Shown: positions 8,241-16,368 of the stretch, in pieces
Position numbering within the stretch: the stretch's first letter is position 1
Layout: each line of letters starts with the position of its first letter
Assembly: GCF_004359215.1 (NCBI RefSeq)
Contig: NC_090618.1
Span: forward strand, 2,393,977 to 2,410,344
Direction: 5' to 3'
DNA: 16,368 nucleotides
Origin: Bremia lactucae
Taxonomy: Eukaryota > Oomycota > Peronosporomycetes > Peronosporales > Peronosporaceae
The notes under the pieces: model-generated
Database searches by the model: none
Seen by the model: the letters and a program-made list of their open reading frames with translations, nothing else
What the model was told of the DNA's origin: nothing
Translations under genes and position numbers: made by a program

Positions 8241-10279
8241 ATCTTGATATGTTAAGCCAAGGTGTGAAGAATTTGCCTGTGAAGCCAAATCAAGAGTCGA
8301 GCAAGACCATCACAATGATATCCCGTGAGATGCGAGATATTTTTTTCGAAAAAGTTCAGCTCACAGACTTTGGCGAAAATTATTTAGACATGATCTTTTT
8401 AATGGCTCTACCCAAAAATGCCGGGTATACTAGGAGCAAACAGCTTGTGGACGAGCTTATTGCAAACGCCGTCAAAGAAAACATTCATCCGGCAGACTTT
8501 GCTATCATGTTACAACTGAATAGCATTGACCCTAGTGAAGCCAATATTCTAGTGCTGGGCGTCTTTATGAGGTACTTGAAGAGTTTAAATCACGATACTC
8601 CGCAATTGATTATTGATCTTGAAGAAAATATCGGCCAGGTACGATTGGCAATGTTGCTGCAAGCAGCCAAGACTCCGTTTGATCATGAACAGTCATCAAT
8701 TGCGACTAGCTTTCAAATTGATCAATTCAAAATCTGGCAAAGTAATAGAGTGAACATTGATTTGATGCGCAACAACTTCATTGAGGCCGAATTTTATGGA
8801 ACGGGCAGCGCACTATACAACAATTTTTTGAACGCGTTCACGGTGTATGACGATGCGGTATCTCAATATATCGAAATGGCTTCTGTTCTGAGCCCGAAAA
8901 ATTTGCTAGCATCGAGGCAGTTCCAAGATTGGTCGGAAAACTTGCTTGCTAAGTTCCCGAACGACCAGGCAATTGTGACAAAAGTGCTCCGCCATATTTA
9001 CACGGATGACGGATTATTCTCATTTCTGACTTCGCAAGACAGTGCTTTAACTCCCACGAGCCAGTATCTTTTGGAAGAGCTGATGGGTATTTGGGCCAAA
9101 GATATACTTGCTAGTCCACGAACTGGCTTTTTTGCTAATCGGGAAAATAATATGTATTCGCTGAACGCAATGGCAAAATACATTGACATTATGCTAAAAA
9201 AGCCTACGATTACGGACTCTGATTTAATTGACATCCTATCTTTGGACAATCTCGTGGCAAATAAGTTTCGTTTGGACATTACCGGGCATATCAAAGCTAG
9301 CGAAGAACCAATCAATAATTACGAGCTGGGTGTATTTAAGCGGTGGAGGGCAGGTGGTTGTACTGTTGACCGCATCGAGAAACTTATTGGGCAATTAAGT
9401 TCTGATGGAAAGGTTGATATACATAAAGAATCTCTAGCAGACACTTTAGTCCTGTACAAGGAATACTACTCGTCTCTCAATTATGAGATCAATGACAACG
9501 ATATCAGAAAGGAAGTATCTAATGAGTTAATTGCATTGATAGCCGAAGCCAAAGAAAACCAGGAAAATTTGTTCGAAACTACTGCGTACGTCAGATGGTC
9601 CACTGTCTTACAATTACGTTTCCCACACGACAAGGTGATTAAGATACAAGCTTTAAGGGGTGTTTACGGTGATGAAGAGCTGATAGCATTACTGGATGTA
9701 CCCGGCAATACTAACAAGATATGGAGACAGCAACTTTTGGGCGAGCTGGTAGCATTTTGGGTTGATGAAAATGAAGGTACAGCTATCTTAAAAATCATGC
9801 GTGAAATAAGTGCAAAAACACAGTCGCCTTCGATTCCATTACTGGAAATTTTCGCGAAGTACATCGCTCTTCAATCACGAGAAGAAAATAAAATGCGACT
9901 TGTCGCGAATGGCGACGTGGGGGGGTGGGATTTGCTATTAGCGAAAGCGATCCAAAACGCAATTGTGGTAAAAAAATCAAACACTATGGTTGACTTACAA
10001 GTAGCTCAATTTCAGCGTTGGGTGGCAAACAATGTAGATTATAAATCTGTTCAAGCGCAATTTGACGAGGACCCCAGAAAATTACTATTTTCTGAAACCG
10101 TAGAACCCATCGTGCGAGCATATGAACTGTACAATATCGACAGGAACGCATTCCTCGTCAATGTGGCATCCCACATGACTCCAGAAAATGTCGAGTCAGC
10201 GATCAATTTGGAGCAGCTTACAATGTGGCACGATTTTCTGGCCAAATATTTTCCGAACCACCAATACATGTTTAGCTAA
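8241..10279 (+). CDS. RxLR/LWY-type effector, copy B (5' end lost in the gap)
   Basis: Colinear with effector A from its codon 127 to the stop (678 residues), with no frameshift or premature stop. The signal peptide and RFLR/DEDR leader are not in the sequence, so it cannot be said whether B is secreted or even has a start. Against A I count about 28 nucleotide differences, giving 14 amino-acid changes. Eleven lie at residues 185-388 (A numbering): N185K, Q193K, V300D, L306F, N307I, V330D, N346K, K352R, E384G, A387S and S388F. The others are E510G, M543I and L599R. The C-terminal 206 residues are identical. The repeat anchors listed for copy A are all kept. An apparent start near 8066 reading through the N run is an artefact. 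Confidence 0.85.
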
Positions 10280-11070
10280 AAATGTTGCAGCAATATATTG
10301 TCATTTAAATATCGGTCTCTCTCTTTTCGTTTAACGAAATGAAATTGCAAATTCATTTAAAGTCGGCAACTTCGAAAGAAACAGCTATAGAACGCAAGTG
10401 ATGACAAGGAATGCACAAACTCGACAGAAATCGAGCGAATAAATCGACTGGTCTCGAAACTAAACTAAACATTGCGAAACAACGACATCAAAATGTTCTC
10501 AGAGAGAGAAAGCTTGGTGCAATAATCTTCTCGATTACCTGCGCTTGACACACCTCAAGATCGTGTGTTTTCAGCATGTGCATTGTACCTTTACGGGAAA
10601 GAAGAGCCGAGCATACAGCTCTGCAACCTATTCTCGCGTAATAAAGCAGCGTCGTGTGCAATCTCGTGGATCTTTCATTTTAAAATCTTGATGGGGCTTC
10701 AATTGTACAAGTGTGTGATCTACATTCACAGCTCTCTAATCTATTATTATCTAGCCATGCGACTAAATGTCGACGTGTCACTATCAAGTATTCGGTATTT
10801 ATACCTGCGTGGATGACATGCTTATATTTCCAACTTTTCTGCGTCTTCTCGGCAACTTTCGGCAGTATATCGACAGCATATACTGGTCAACTTCAGCTGC
10901 TAGTAATCCATAGCTCTAATAAGAGCTCTACGTGGCGATCCCATGTGGTTCAACTACGGCTTTATACACTAGCAGAACAACCTCTAATAGCCAACTTGAT
11001 TGTTTGCCTAGTTAAACGATTAAATATTTGTTCACATCCACTTCCGAACTCCATCATAATTGCTACACCT

Positions 11071-11158
11071 AGAAGCAGGTGCAAACCGCTTCCTCGCTAT
11101 ACTAGGGTGTGTGCTAAGTAGAACGTGGCCGCATTGCGACGTGCCCGTCTACATCTAT
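11071..11158 (+). mobile_element. LTR 3'-end fragment with right target-site copy (unit B scar)
   Basis: 11071-11153 (agaagcaggt … cccgtctaca) matches the reverse complement of about 15068-15150, the last about 83 bp of the intact LTR. It is followed by tctat (11154-11158), the same pentamer that precedes the LTR 5' end in unit A. Left flank and most of the LTR are deleted: the sequence enters the LTR from about 11062-11070, where unit A still has roughly 90 bp of unique flank. Confidence 0.85.
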
Positions 11159-11522
11159 AGCTGGGATAATCTAACGCATCGATTAGCATCATTGCGTCTT
11201 TCGTAATCCAAGAATAATGATGGATATACAATTTCGACTTCAATGCAACTAAAAGTTTTACTTTGTCAGTCGTATAAATACTACTTCGCGTGAGTGACGA
11301 TGGCATTGTACATCTTCTCAATCTATCCGCAATATGGGAAAGTAATATTATGCGAACATTGATATCGTACAAACTTTGTCTAGCACAATCTTGGTCCCAT
11401 GCATCAAATTCACCCAAACAAAAATGGAAATCACAAATTGTGTCATTCTCATTAATTGGCGACACCCCCCTGGGTTTTAGTATAATCGCTCCAAATTCTT
11501 TCGAGTTACCATAGGCACCATG
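11154..11522 (-). pseudogene. Possible decayed minus-strand coding stretch in spacer D
   Basis: About 123 codons are open on the minus strand from 11522 down to the LTR scar, in protein-like sequence (for example GEFDAWDQDCARQ, KSKLYIHHYSWITKDAMM). An in-frame TGA at 11523-11525 precedes it and no convincing start exists. In unit A the same frame has a stop around 7352 and is cut by the LTR-scar deletion near 7140. I do not recognise the family. It is best read as a gene fragment older than the duplication, or as a chance frame. Confidence 0.3.
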
Positions 11523-12338
11523 TCATCTACAATTCAACTCGTCGATTGCATTGCTAGCGCTTTTTTTTTTCTGCCAGTCGATCTTTTCATTAGAAAATTA
11601 AAGGCGTTGGTTCCTAAATGAAATGGAATATGAAACCAGACACTTTATTAAACGCTGTTGAAACTACAACAAACCTCACACGACAAGAAGACCAGAGCCT
11701 ATAGTTGCACACATTCCTTTGCTATGAAAATCTTACCATTTCAAGACCAGCCTTAACCATCAAATGTCTTGTTCAGCGTTAAAAAGCCACTACAATTGGT
11801 GCAGGTTGTCACGTAAAGACCACATTGTCAGCATCGATTGTACTCGTAATAAATACCAACCAAACACGACGAAAAAACTGTATAATCAACATAAATTCAA
11901 ATTGAGATAAACTCCGTGCAATTCCATCGACTTGCACGCTCGGGGGTGAACTCTTGACAAATTTCATGAATCACAATCGGGATATTTAAAAGCATTATTC
12001 GAAAGAGTCTCAACAAAATACGACATCTTGAATTCCGTCTTTTAAGCTGCTCGATCTTGCGGTGAACTCACTTTCTGGCTCGAGTTCTGCCACTCTTGCA
12101 CTCTAATCATTACTTTTTATAATCCTGTTTGCTTTCCAAATATTCGTTCTCGTCTTCCACAAATGCTACGTACGCTTTAAAATAACCAAGCCTTGTTTAA
12201 TTTATCTAGCCCAGCCTCTACGACACAGTGGTGCGAATCCGACAATCGCCTAAACAATCTGTCCCTTACTCAGTTGCCAACCCGAATGCGATGTTTTGTC
12301 AGTTTGTTGAATGGTTCAACACTAATTTTTTATTTCAG

Positions 12339-12742
12339 TCGGTGCACTTGGTTCCAATCGCCTCGCAGAAACTCTACCGGCTCATAAAGTGCTTTTCGGA
12401 CTCAGCAGTGCGCATAGCTCTGCTATCTTCCCACAATGTGTGCTAGCTGGGGCGCTAAGTGAGCGATGCAGAAAGGTGCGAGGTATTATAATTTATATGA
12501 GTATTCCAATTGCGAATTCTTTAAAATTTACCGTTCGTAGCTTTTTGGAAGTCATTACTGCAAATAGCAAAAGTACTCGGTCAAACGCTCGTCCAATCCC
12601 AATAAGACCCAAGTCAATTAAAAGAAATTATACTTCGCTACAAAAAAATTCCGCCATTTCAAATTCAGCCTCTACACATATAACCACAAGGCAAATTATC
12701 AAACAATTTACCTGTATTACACCGCCATTCAAACTAATATGA
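12339..12742 (+). pseudogene. Putative 3' exon of an unrecognised gene, preceded by a good intron end
   Basis: The sequence before 12339 has a textbook oomycete intron end: a branch-like cactaat, a T-rich tract, then tttcag (12333-12338). A GT-start such as gtcagt or gtttgt lies about 40 bp upstream, giving a short intron. From 12339 the frame is open for 134 codons to the stop at 12740-12742. The first 45 residues are protein-like (GALGSNRLAETLPAHKVL, CVLAGALSER) and faintly recall the helicase-associated segment after DEAH helicase cores (LG..LA.LP…AA.LS.R). The later residues are low complexity. No upstream exons of a helicase are visible, so this is a fragment at best. Confidence 0.3.
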
Positions 12743-13095
12743 AAGAACAACGTGAAATTCGAATTGAATGCGCAAGTTTTACTCGAGATGGCTCAACAAC
12801 TTGCTGCTGATAACTCGAAGAGCTCATGCAAGATTTTGACAGGATAACAAGGTGCAATGATCATTGAACAGCAACCCGGAAGTTATTTTCACGAGGTAAA
12901 TACGCCAACCATGGGACATACCAGTAACTTGATACAGAAGACTCCACGAAGCCACAAACATCGAAACACGAAAGCACTTTGGGTCGTCTAAGTCGCTTAC
13001 TTACGTTACTTATGCTTAATGTACTCAAAATCATTTTCTTTAAGCATCAATACATGCAGGATATGTTTCGCAAATTTTCCAAACAACATTAATGA
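12743..13095. other. Spacer without recognisable features
   Basis: AT-rich unique sequence with stops in all frames apart from short shadow frames. No repeat, RNA gene or mobile-element signature is visible. Confidence 0.5.
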
Positions 13096-13179
13096 GACCC
13101 AAAAATAACATTTCGTCGTGTCCGTCTTCGCGATGCAGCCCAAGAAAATGAGACCTTTGTCGACAATGGATTCTTTAAT

Positions 13180-13476
13180 ATGGATATAACCAGATTTGTA
13201 AGACACGAAGGAATGGCACCGACAAAATCAGCTGACGTGCTGTCTTCAAATTGTGACATTGAAACAAATCGAATCATTGAAGGATCTATTCTCGCATGGA
13301 AAATGGGCAATCCAGAAGGAAGCGCTTATATGACATATTGCCGACCTTTAACGACAGCTTGCAAGTACGAAGGACATCACCATCCGAATTATTGGTACTG
13401 GTTCACACTAACCGTATCAGCTAATCAAATCAATAACAACGTAGAAGCATCCACTGCGTACGCTTCACTACACTAG
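13180..13476 (+). CDS. Hypothetical small protein, unrecognised (98 aa from first ATG)
   Basis: ATG at 13180 to TAG at 13474-13476. The frame is open back to 13096 with protein-like sequence (about 28 more codons) but no ATG, so this may be the 3' part of a longer or spliced gene. The C-terminal half has three Cys and an aromatic cluster (HHHPNYWYWFTLTVSANQ), which resembles an extracellular or ligand-binding fold more than random translation. No signal peptide is visible and I cannot name a family. Its position between two effector-linked spacer blocks suggests a remnant carried by the segmental duplications. Confidence 0.33.
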   Translation: MDITRFVRHEGMAPTKSADVLSSNCDIETNRIIEGSILAWKMGNPEGSAYMTYCRPLTTACKYEGHHHPNYWYWFTLTVSANQINNNVEASTAYASLH

Positions 13477-13973
13477 TCCCATAACCATCAAGAGCCCATC
13501 CATAAATAAATGTGTTTCCGCACGTGCTTGTGAAGCAAATTCTGAACAATAGATATGTCATGACGAGCACCAATACACTCGTGCTAATAGTGAAGCCGAG
13601 TACTTTTATGTTACCATGATTTCATTTTGTTGTTTCCTCAAACTTAGCAGTTATTGCATTTTAATAGCTGCTTTCACAAACAACTCGTTCAATTTCGTCG
13701 TACAAATAGTTGTTGCTTCTGGTTGACCACTGGTGTCACCGTTTGCCATTGCCGTAGAATCTCTTGAGCCAGGGCGACCACTTCTAACCGGATGAAAAGT
13801 GCACCTGCTAAAGCCACAAAGCGCTTGGATGTCGCGAGAGGCCATTTTGCTGACTTGATCAAATTGCTGGTTCTCCACGCGCCTCGGCAGGATTGAACAA
13901 TTGCTGACGAGCTACAACTGCTTCTATTATGGTGGTACATTATATAAAGTTGAAATCCTCCGCATCTGCTTCA
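13477..13973. other. Spacer with a short repeat echo and a weak minus-strand frame
   Basis: 13480-13495 (cataaccatcaagagc) repeats 2579-2594 of spacer P exactly, a small third echo of that block. A 75-codon minus-strand frame at 13651-13878 has no recognisable motif, and a neighbouring frame overlaps it. I see no other gene, RNA or element. Confidence 0.4.
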
Positions 13974-14658
13974 CTGTCGCCAGTATCATAACCATCGAGA
14001 ACACCTGAAAAAGTCAAAATTACTCCGCACATAGTACAAAGAGAGCAATACATGCCATTGCCATATATCGTTGCATTACAGTGGCAATGTCACAATTATA
14101 TTTGATGAATTAATGCCGTCCAACAAGTCTTATTGATTTCCGGCACGTCACCTCCATAGATAAGTACAAGAAATTACAGCTTTGCATCTACTATGTATTT
14201 TGTCTTTTCAATTGCTTTTTAATCGACTTACAATTCCCCACATGCCGTCATACATGAACAATCGTCTTGTGCCATATATTGGCCTTTTCAAAAAATGTGG
14301 GAAAGCTCGAGAACTTTTGCTGGCAACGCCTTTATATATCACGTTAATCATCAACGTCATAGTCGTTTGCTGCCAAGATTGACACATGCTGAGCCTGAAG
14401 GCGCTTACAATGTCGCGTTATAGGCCATAGAGAATGTGCCTCTCAAGAAAACCGTCAATTTCTCTAGAGCTCTGAACGATAATATTAAATTGCTCTTTCG
14501 CTCTTGCATTAAACCCGGCAATATCGCATCGTTTAACATCATTAATAACAGTGAACGTGAATTGTCGTAAGAACGTGTAAACGACGCACCTTTATGCCAG
14601 GAACAACCAAAAAAGAAAAGTTGGTAAAGCTTGAGGGGATGCCTATTATAGCGATGTA
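13974..14658. repeat. Spacer repeat P, copy 2 (diverged)
   Basis: Same orientation and order as 2566-3259, but far more diverged than the A/B effector units. Homology stops at about 14658 and no effector gene follows, unlike copy 1. On the minus strand an acceptor-like tttttcag precedes about 20 codons ending in DFNFI and a stop (about 13943-14010). A second conserved terminus (RLQAQ … VDD, stop) lies near 14345-14410. Confidence 0.7.
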
Positions 14659-15067
14659 GATCAACAATGCAAAATTTCATGTGGATTACATCAAACTTGG
14701 CTAATTCAATAAGTCCGTTTGTAATGCCTTGCTATTGGACATAGTCGTCAGTGGCATTCTGCAAGAGTAATTGAAGTAGCGGCTGAGGCTTGTTGTATGT
14801 CGGACGAATTGTTTAGGCACATAAGCGATTAATTGAGTGGACAGGAGCGATAGAGAGAATAAATAGCTAACACATCATAGTAGCGAATAAAATTGCACGA
14901 CAAACAATGACGAAATATTTTTATCGCGCCGCTACCTAATTTTTCTCTGCAGCTACCAAAATCGCTAGCGTACACGTTACAATCCCAAAGATAGGTTAAA
15001 TCAACAATACAGGCAGCACCGACAACCAGCACGAAAAGGCTGAGTTAGAAACTGCTGTGGTCTTCCT
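14659..15067. other. Spacer between P copy 2 and the LTR
   Basis: AT-rich. The only frame of note is a 67-codon minus-strand shadow without motifs. This is where an effector would be expected if P copy 2 still headed a third unit, but no part of the effector is detectable. Confidence 0.5.
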
Positions 15068-15622
15068 TGTAGGCGGGCACGTCGTAATGCGGCCACGCTC
15101 TACTTAGGCACACACCCTAGCACAGCGAGGAAGCGGTTAAACCTGCTTCTCTTGCGTGCATTGAGGTAGTTGTGGTGGGCGCGTTAGCGACCTCACCCAA
15201 CACACTAAGAACTCTGGTTAAGTGTCGTCACGGGAGCGGTAATCCGTCTCCTCGTGCGCCCTTACCAAGTAGGAAGTAGTTTTCAGACTGATTTATATTA
15301 AATAGAATTAAATACAAATACCTATTTTTACAAATTAAAATGATATCTCTATCGATGTCATTTAATATGTATTGCGAGCGTATCTTTATAGATACCTCGC
15401 GTAACGGATGACGCTAGCCGTCATCATGGATGACGCTAGGCGTCATCCCTCCTAATGTGAATGCACCCATGTGCATCACATCCACAAGGGTTGGTCACAA
15501 ATGTGCACCACACCCAAGTGTTGGGTCTAATTACTATTATTTAGTAATTGACCATCCCCTTAAGTACACCAAGTGTACTTAACGGGGACTGTGTAACATA
15601 GGGGCAACTTTAGCCCGTTACA
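15068..15622 (-). mobile_element. Complete 555-bp LTR, 3' LTR of a minus-strand Ty3/gypsy-like element
   Basis: On the minus strand it begins TGTAACGGGC (15622 downward) and ends CCCGCCTACA (15068), with TG…CA termini. Orientation follows from the neighbour at 15623-15636: read on the minus strand, GTTAAAGAGGGGGATGG sits directly before TGTAAC, a good polypurine tract. There is no tRNA-primer-like TGG on the opposite reading. The LTR contains three hairpin-forming modules: 15374-15400 (TATA-like centre), 15407-15447 and 15556-15587. The body of the element lies to the right, beyond the window. Its two ends match the scars at 7061 and 11071. Confidence 0.85.
15374..15400 (-). promoter_or_regulatory. 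Palindromic TATA-like block in the LTR
   Basis: gcgag…gtatct-ttat-agatac…ctcgc forms a nearly perfect inverted repeat whose centre reads TATAAAGATA on the minus strand. Its position, 222-249 bp into the LTR, suits a core promoter at the U3/R boundary. Promoter function is inferred. Confidence 0.4.
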
Positions 15623-15636
15623 CCATCCCCCTCTTT
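15623..15636 (-). other. Polypurine tract of the minus-strand LTR element
   Basis: On the minus strand this reads AAAGAGGGGGATGG immediately before the LTR start TGTAAC. This is the second-strand primer site of LTR retrotransposons and fixes the element orientation. It also forms one arm of the hairpin at 15630-15672. Confidence 0.7.
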
Positions 15637-15672
15637 AACAACGAATTTACATTTTTAAATTCGTCAAAGAGG
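15630..15672. repeat. Inverted repeat (hairpin) overlapping the polypurine tract
   Basis: cctcttt (15630-15636) pairs with aaagagg (15666-15672), and acgaattt (15641-15648) pairs with aaattcgt (15657-15664). The loop is acattttt, with an asymmetric internal bulge between the two stems. The combined 15 bp of stem in such short distance is unlikely to be chance. Confidence 0.65.
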
Positions 15673-15753
15673 AGAGCTGAATTGCGAGCAGCTTTACGCG
15701 CCGTAATTCACTCGATCACACTAGCGCACGTGTTTGCATACACGGCGCCCAAG

Positions 15754-16368
15754 ATGCCACCAAAAAGGGGCCACGTTGGTGGGTCGTCTGCGAAGACGCC
15801 CACTCAACCTCGCACTAAGCGCACGCGCCGCGTTAATTCGCCGGCCGCGTCTAATGCCTTAGTCGGAACGCAGACAGCCACTGCGGCTGTCGCGTTAACA
15901 GGGCTAAAGGATCCATCCCACTTTAACAGTGAGGATGTTGATCCGTCGCTCATTGTCGACTACAATGAGTCGACACCGTTGCCGTCACCTCATAGTAGTG
16001 ATGCGGACAACGAGCTCATGAGGAATGATGATGCGGTATTATTGCCCATTCAAACTTCTCTCAGGGCTCACAACATGGAGACAGCATCATTTACGAATGC
16101 TGTCCCGTCGACTGCGCTGGAAAGCGCAGCAAAAGGTAATGAGAGCTCTGCCCATAAAGGCGCAGCCGCTTCTCCGTTGGGTATAACCAGAACGCCTTAT
16201 GCTCAGACCATAATTCATAATGGTTTTGACATAGAGGATTCGGAGCCTAAAGCTCCGCCGACGACACGTGAACGTGCTCAGTCGGTGTCACAAGCCAGTC
16301 GTTTAGAACGTGGCTATGTGACGGGTGGCATTCCAAAGATGCCCCCTCCATCTAAATGGCCTCGTTTA
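15754..16368 (+). CDS. Long open frame inside the LTR element, antisense to it; partial at window edge
   Basis: ATG at 15754 (context aagATGcc), open for 205 codons with no stop before the window end. The N-terminus is basic (MPPKRGHVGG … KRTRRVN). The rest is rich in Ser, Thr, Pro and Ala with acidic patches (SEDVDPSLIVDYNE), so it is probably disordered. No CCHC knuckle, protease or RT motif is seen in the visible part. Base composition is clearly more GC-rich than the effector locus. It lies 132 bp beyond the LTR on the opposite strand to the element as oriented by the polypurine tract, and the minus strand here has no long frame. Alternatives are gag of an element read the other way, although no primer-binding site supports that, or a captured host gene fragment. 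Confidence 0.6.
   Translation, partial: MPPKRGHVGGSSAKTPTQPRTKRTRRVNSPAASNALVGTQTATAAVALTGLKDPSHFNSEDVDPSLIVDYNESTPLPSPHSSDADNELMRNDDAVLLPIQTSLRAHNMETASFTNAVPSTALESAAKGNESSAHKGAAASPLGITRTPYAQTIIHNGFDIEDSEPKAPPTTRERAQSVSQASRLERGYVTGGIPKMPPPSKWPRL

Larger units (their letters stand above)
10280..12267. repeat. Downstream spacer D of unit B (duplicate of 5873-8140)
   Basis: Begins identically to unit A right after the effector stop. It lacks the unit A segment 6126-6433 and carries a different remainder of the LTR scar at 11071-11153. It includes about 28 extra bases near 11771, then runs parallel to unit A until the point where A enters the gap. No intact gene was seen. A long minus-strand open stretch at 11154-11522 is listed separately. 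Confidence 0.85.

Noticed and set aside
8066..8242. A start for effector B at 8066 reading through the N run
   Set aside because: The frame crosses 100 unknown bases. The pre-gap sequence is spacer D, identical to 12193-12267, where no effector follows.
14829..15032. 67-codon minus-strand frame
   Set aside because: Short, no motif, no duplicate or context to support it.
15068..15622. Reading the LTR as a plus-strand 5' LTR with 15754 onward as gag
   Set aside because: No tRNA-primer-like site follows 15622, while a clean polypurine tract precedes TGTAAC on the minus strand. Kept as the main alternative for the antisense ORF.

Overview
The window looks like nuclear DNA of a plant-pathogenic oomycete (Peronosporaceae: Phytophthora or a downy mildew). 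The central gene encodes a secreted protein with an RFLR…GDEDR leader, i.e. the RxLR-dEER layout, followed by a long WY/LWY-type helical repeat body. That architecture is known only from these oomycetes. The setting also fits: sparse genes among decayed LTR retrotransposons and LINEs, AT-rich spacers, few introns and a 100-N scaffold gap. The species cannot be named from the sequence alone.

Layout. 1-1800: minus-strand, frame-broken Ty3/gypsy gag-pol relic (gag, CCHC knuckle, retropepsin) running off the left edge. About 1860-2554: 5'-truncated LINE ORF2 C-terminus with a poly(A) tail. 2566-3259: spacer repeat P, with decayed minus-strand exon-like pieces. 3455-5872: intact effector gene A (805 aa). 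5873-8140: downstream spacer D of unit A. 8141-8240: gap. 8241-10279: 3' part of effector gene B, about 98.6% identical to A at nucleotide level by my count. 10280-12267: spacer D of unit B. 12268-13973: unique sequence with a possible spliced exon (12339-12742) and an unrecognised ORF (13180-13476). 13974-14658: a diverged second copy of P. 15068-15622: complete 555-bp LTR lying as the 3' LTR of a minus-strand element, with its polypurine tract at 15623-15636. 15754-16368: long open frame inside that element, antisense to it and open to the window edge.

How it fits together. This is a repeat-rich effector locus made by segmental tandem duplication. Units A and B share gene plus about 2.2 kb of downstream spacer. 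Both carry the remains of one LTR insertion, but each copy kept the opposite end of it, so the insertion predates the duplication and both copies were later trimmed. Differences between the two proteins are mostly amino-acid changing in residues 185-388 and mostly silent after that. The 5' end of B lies in the gap, so whether B encodes a secreted protein is unknown. No RNA genes or CRISPR arrays were seen.
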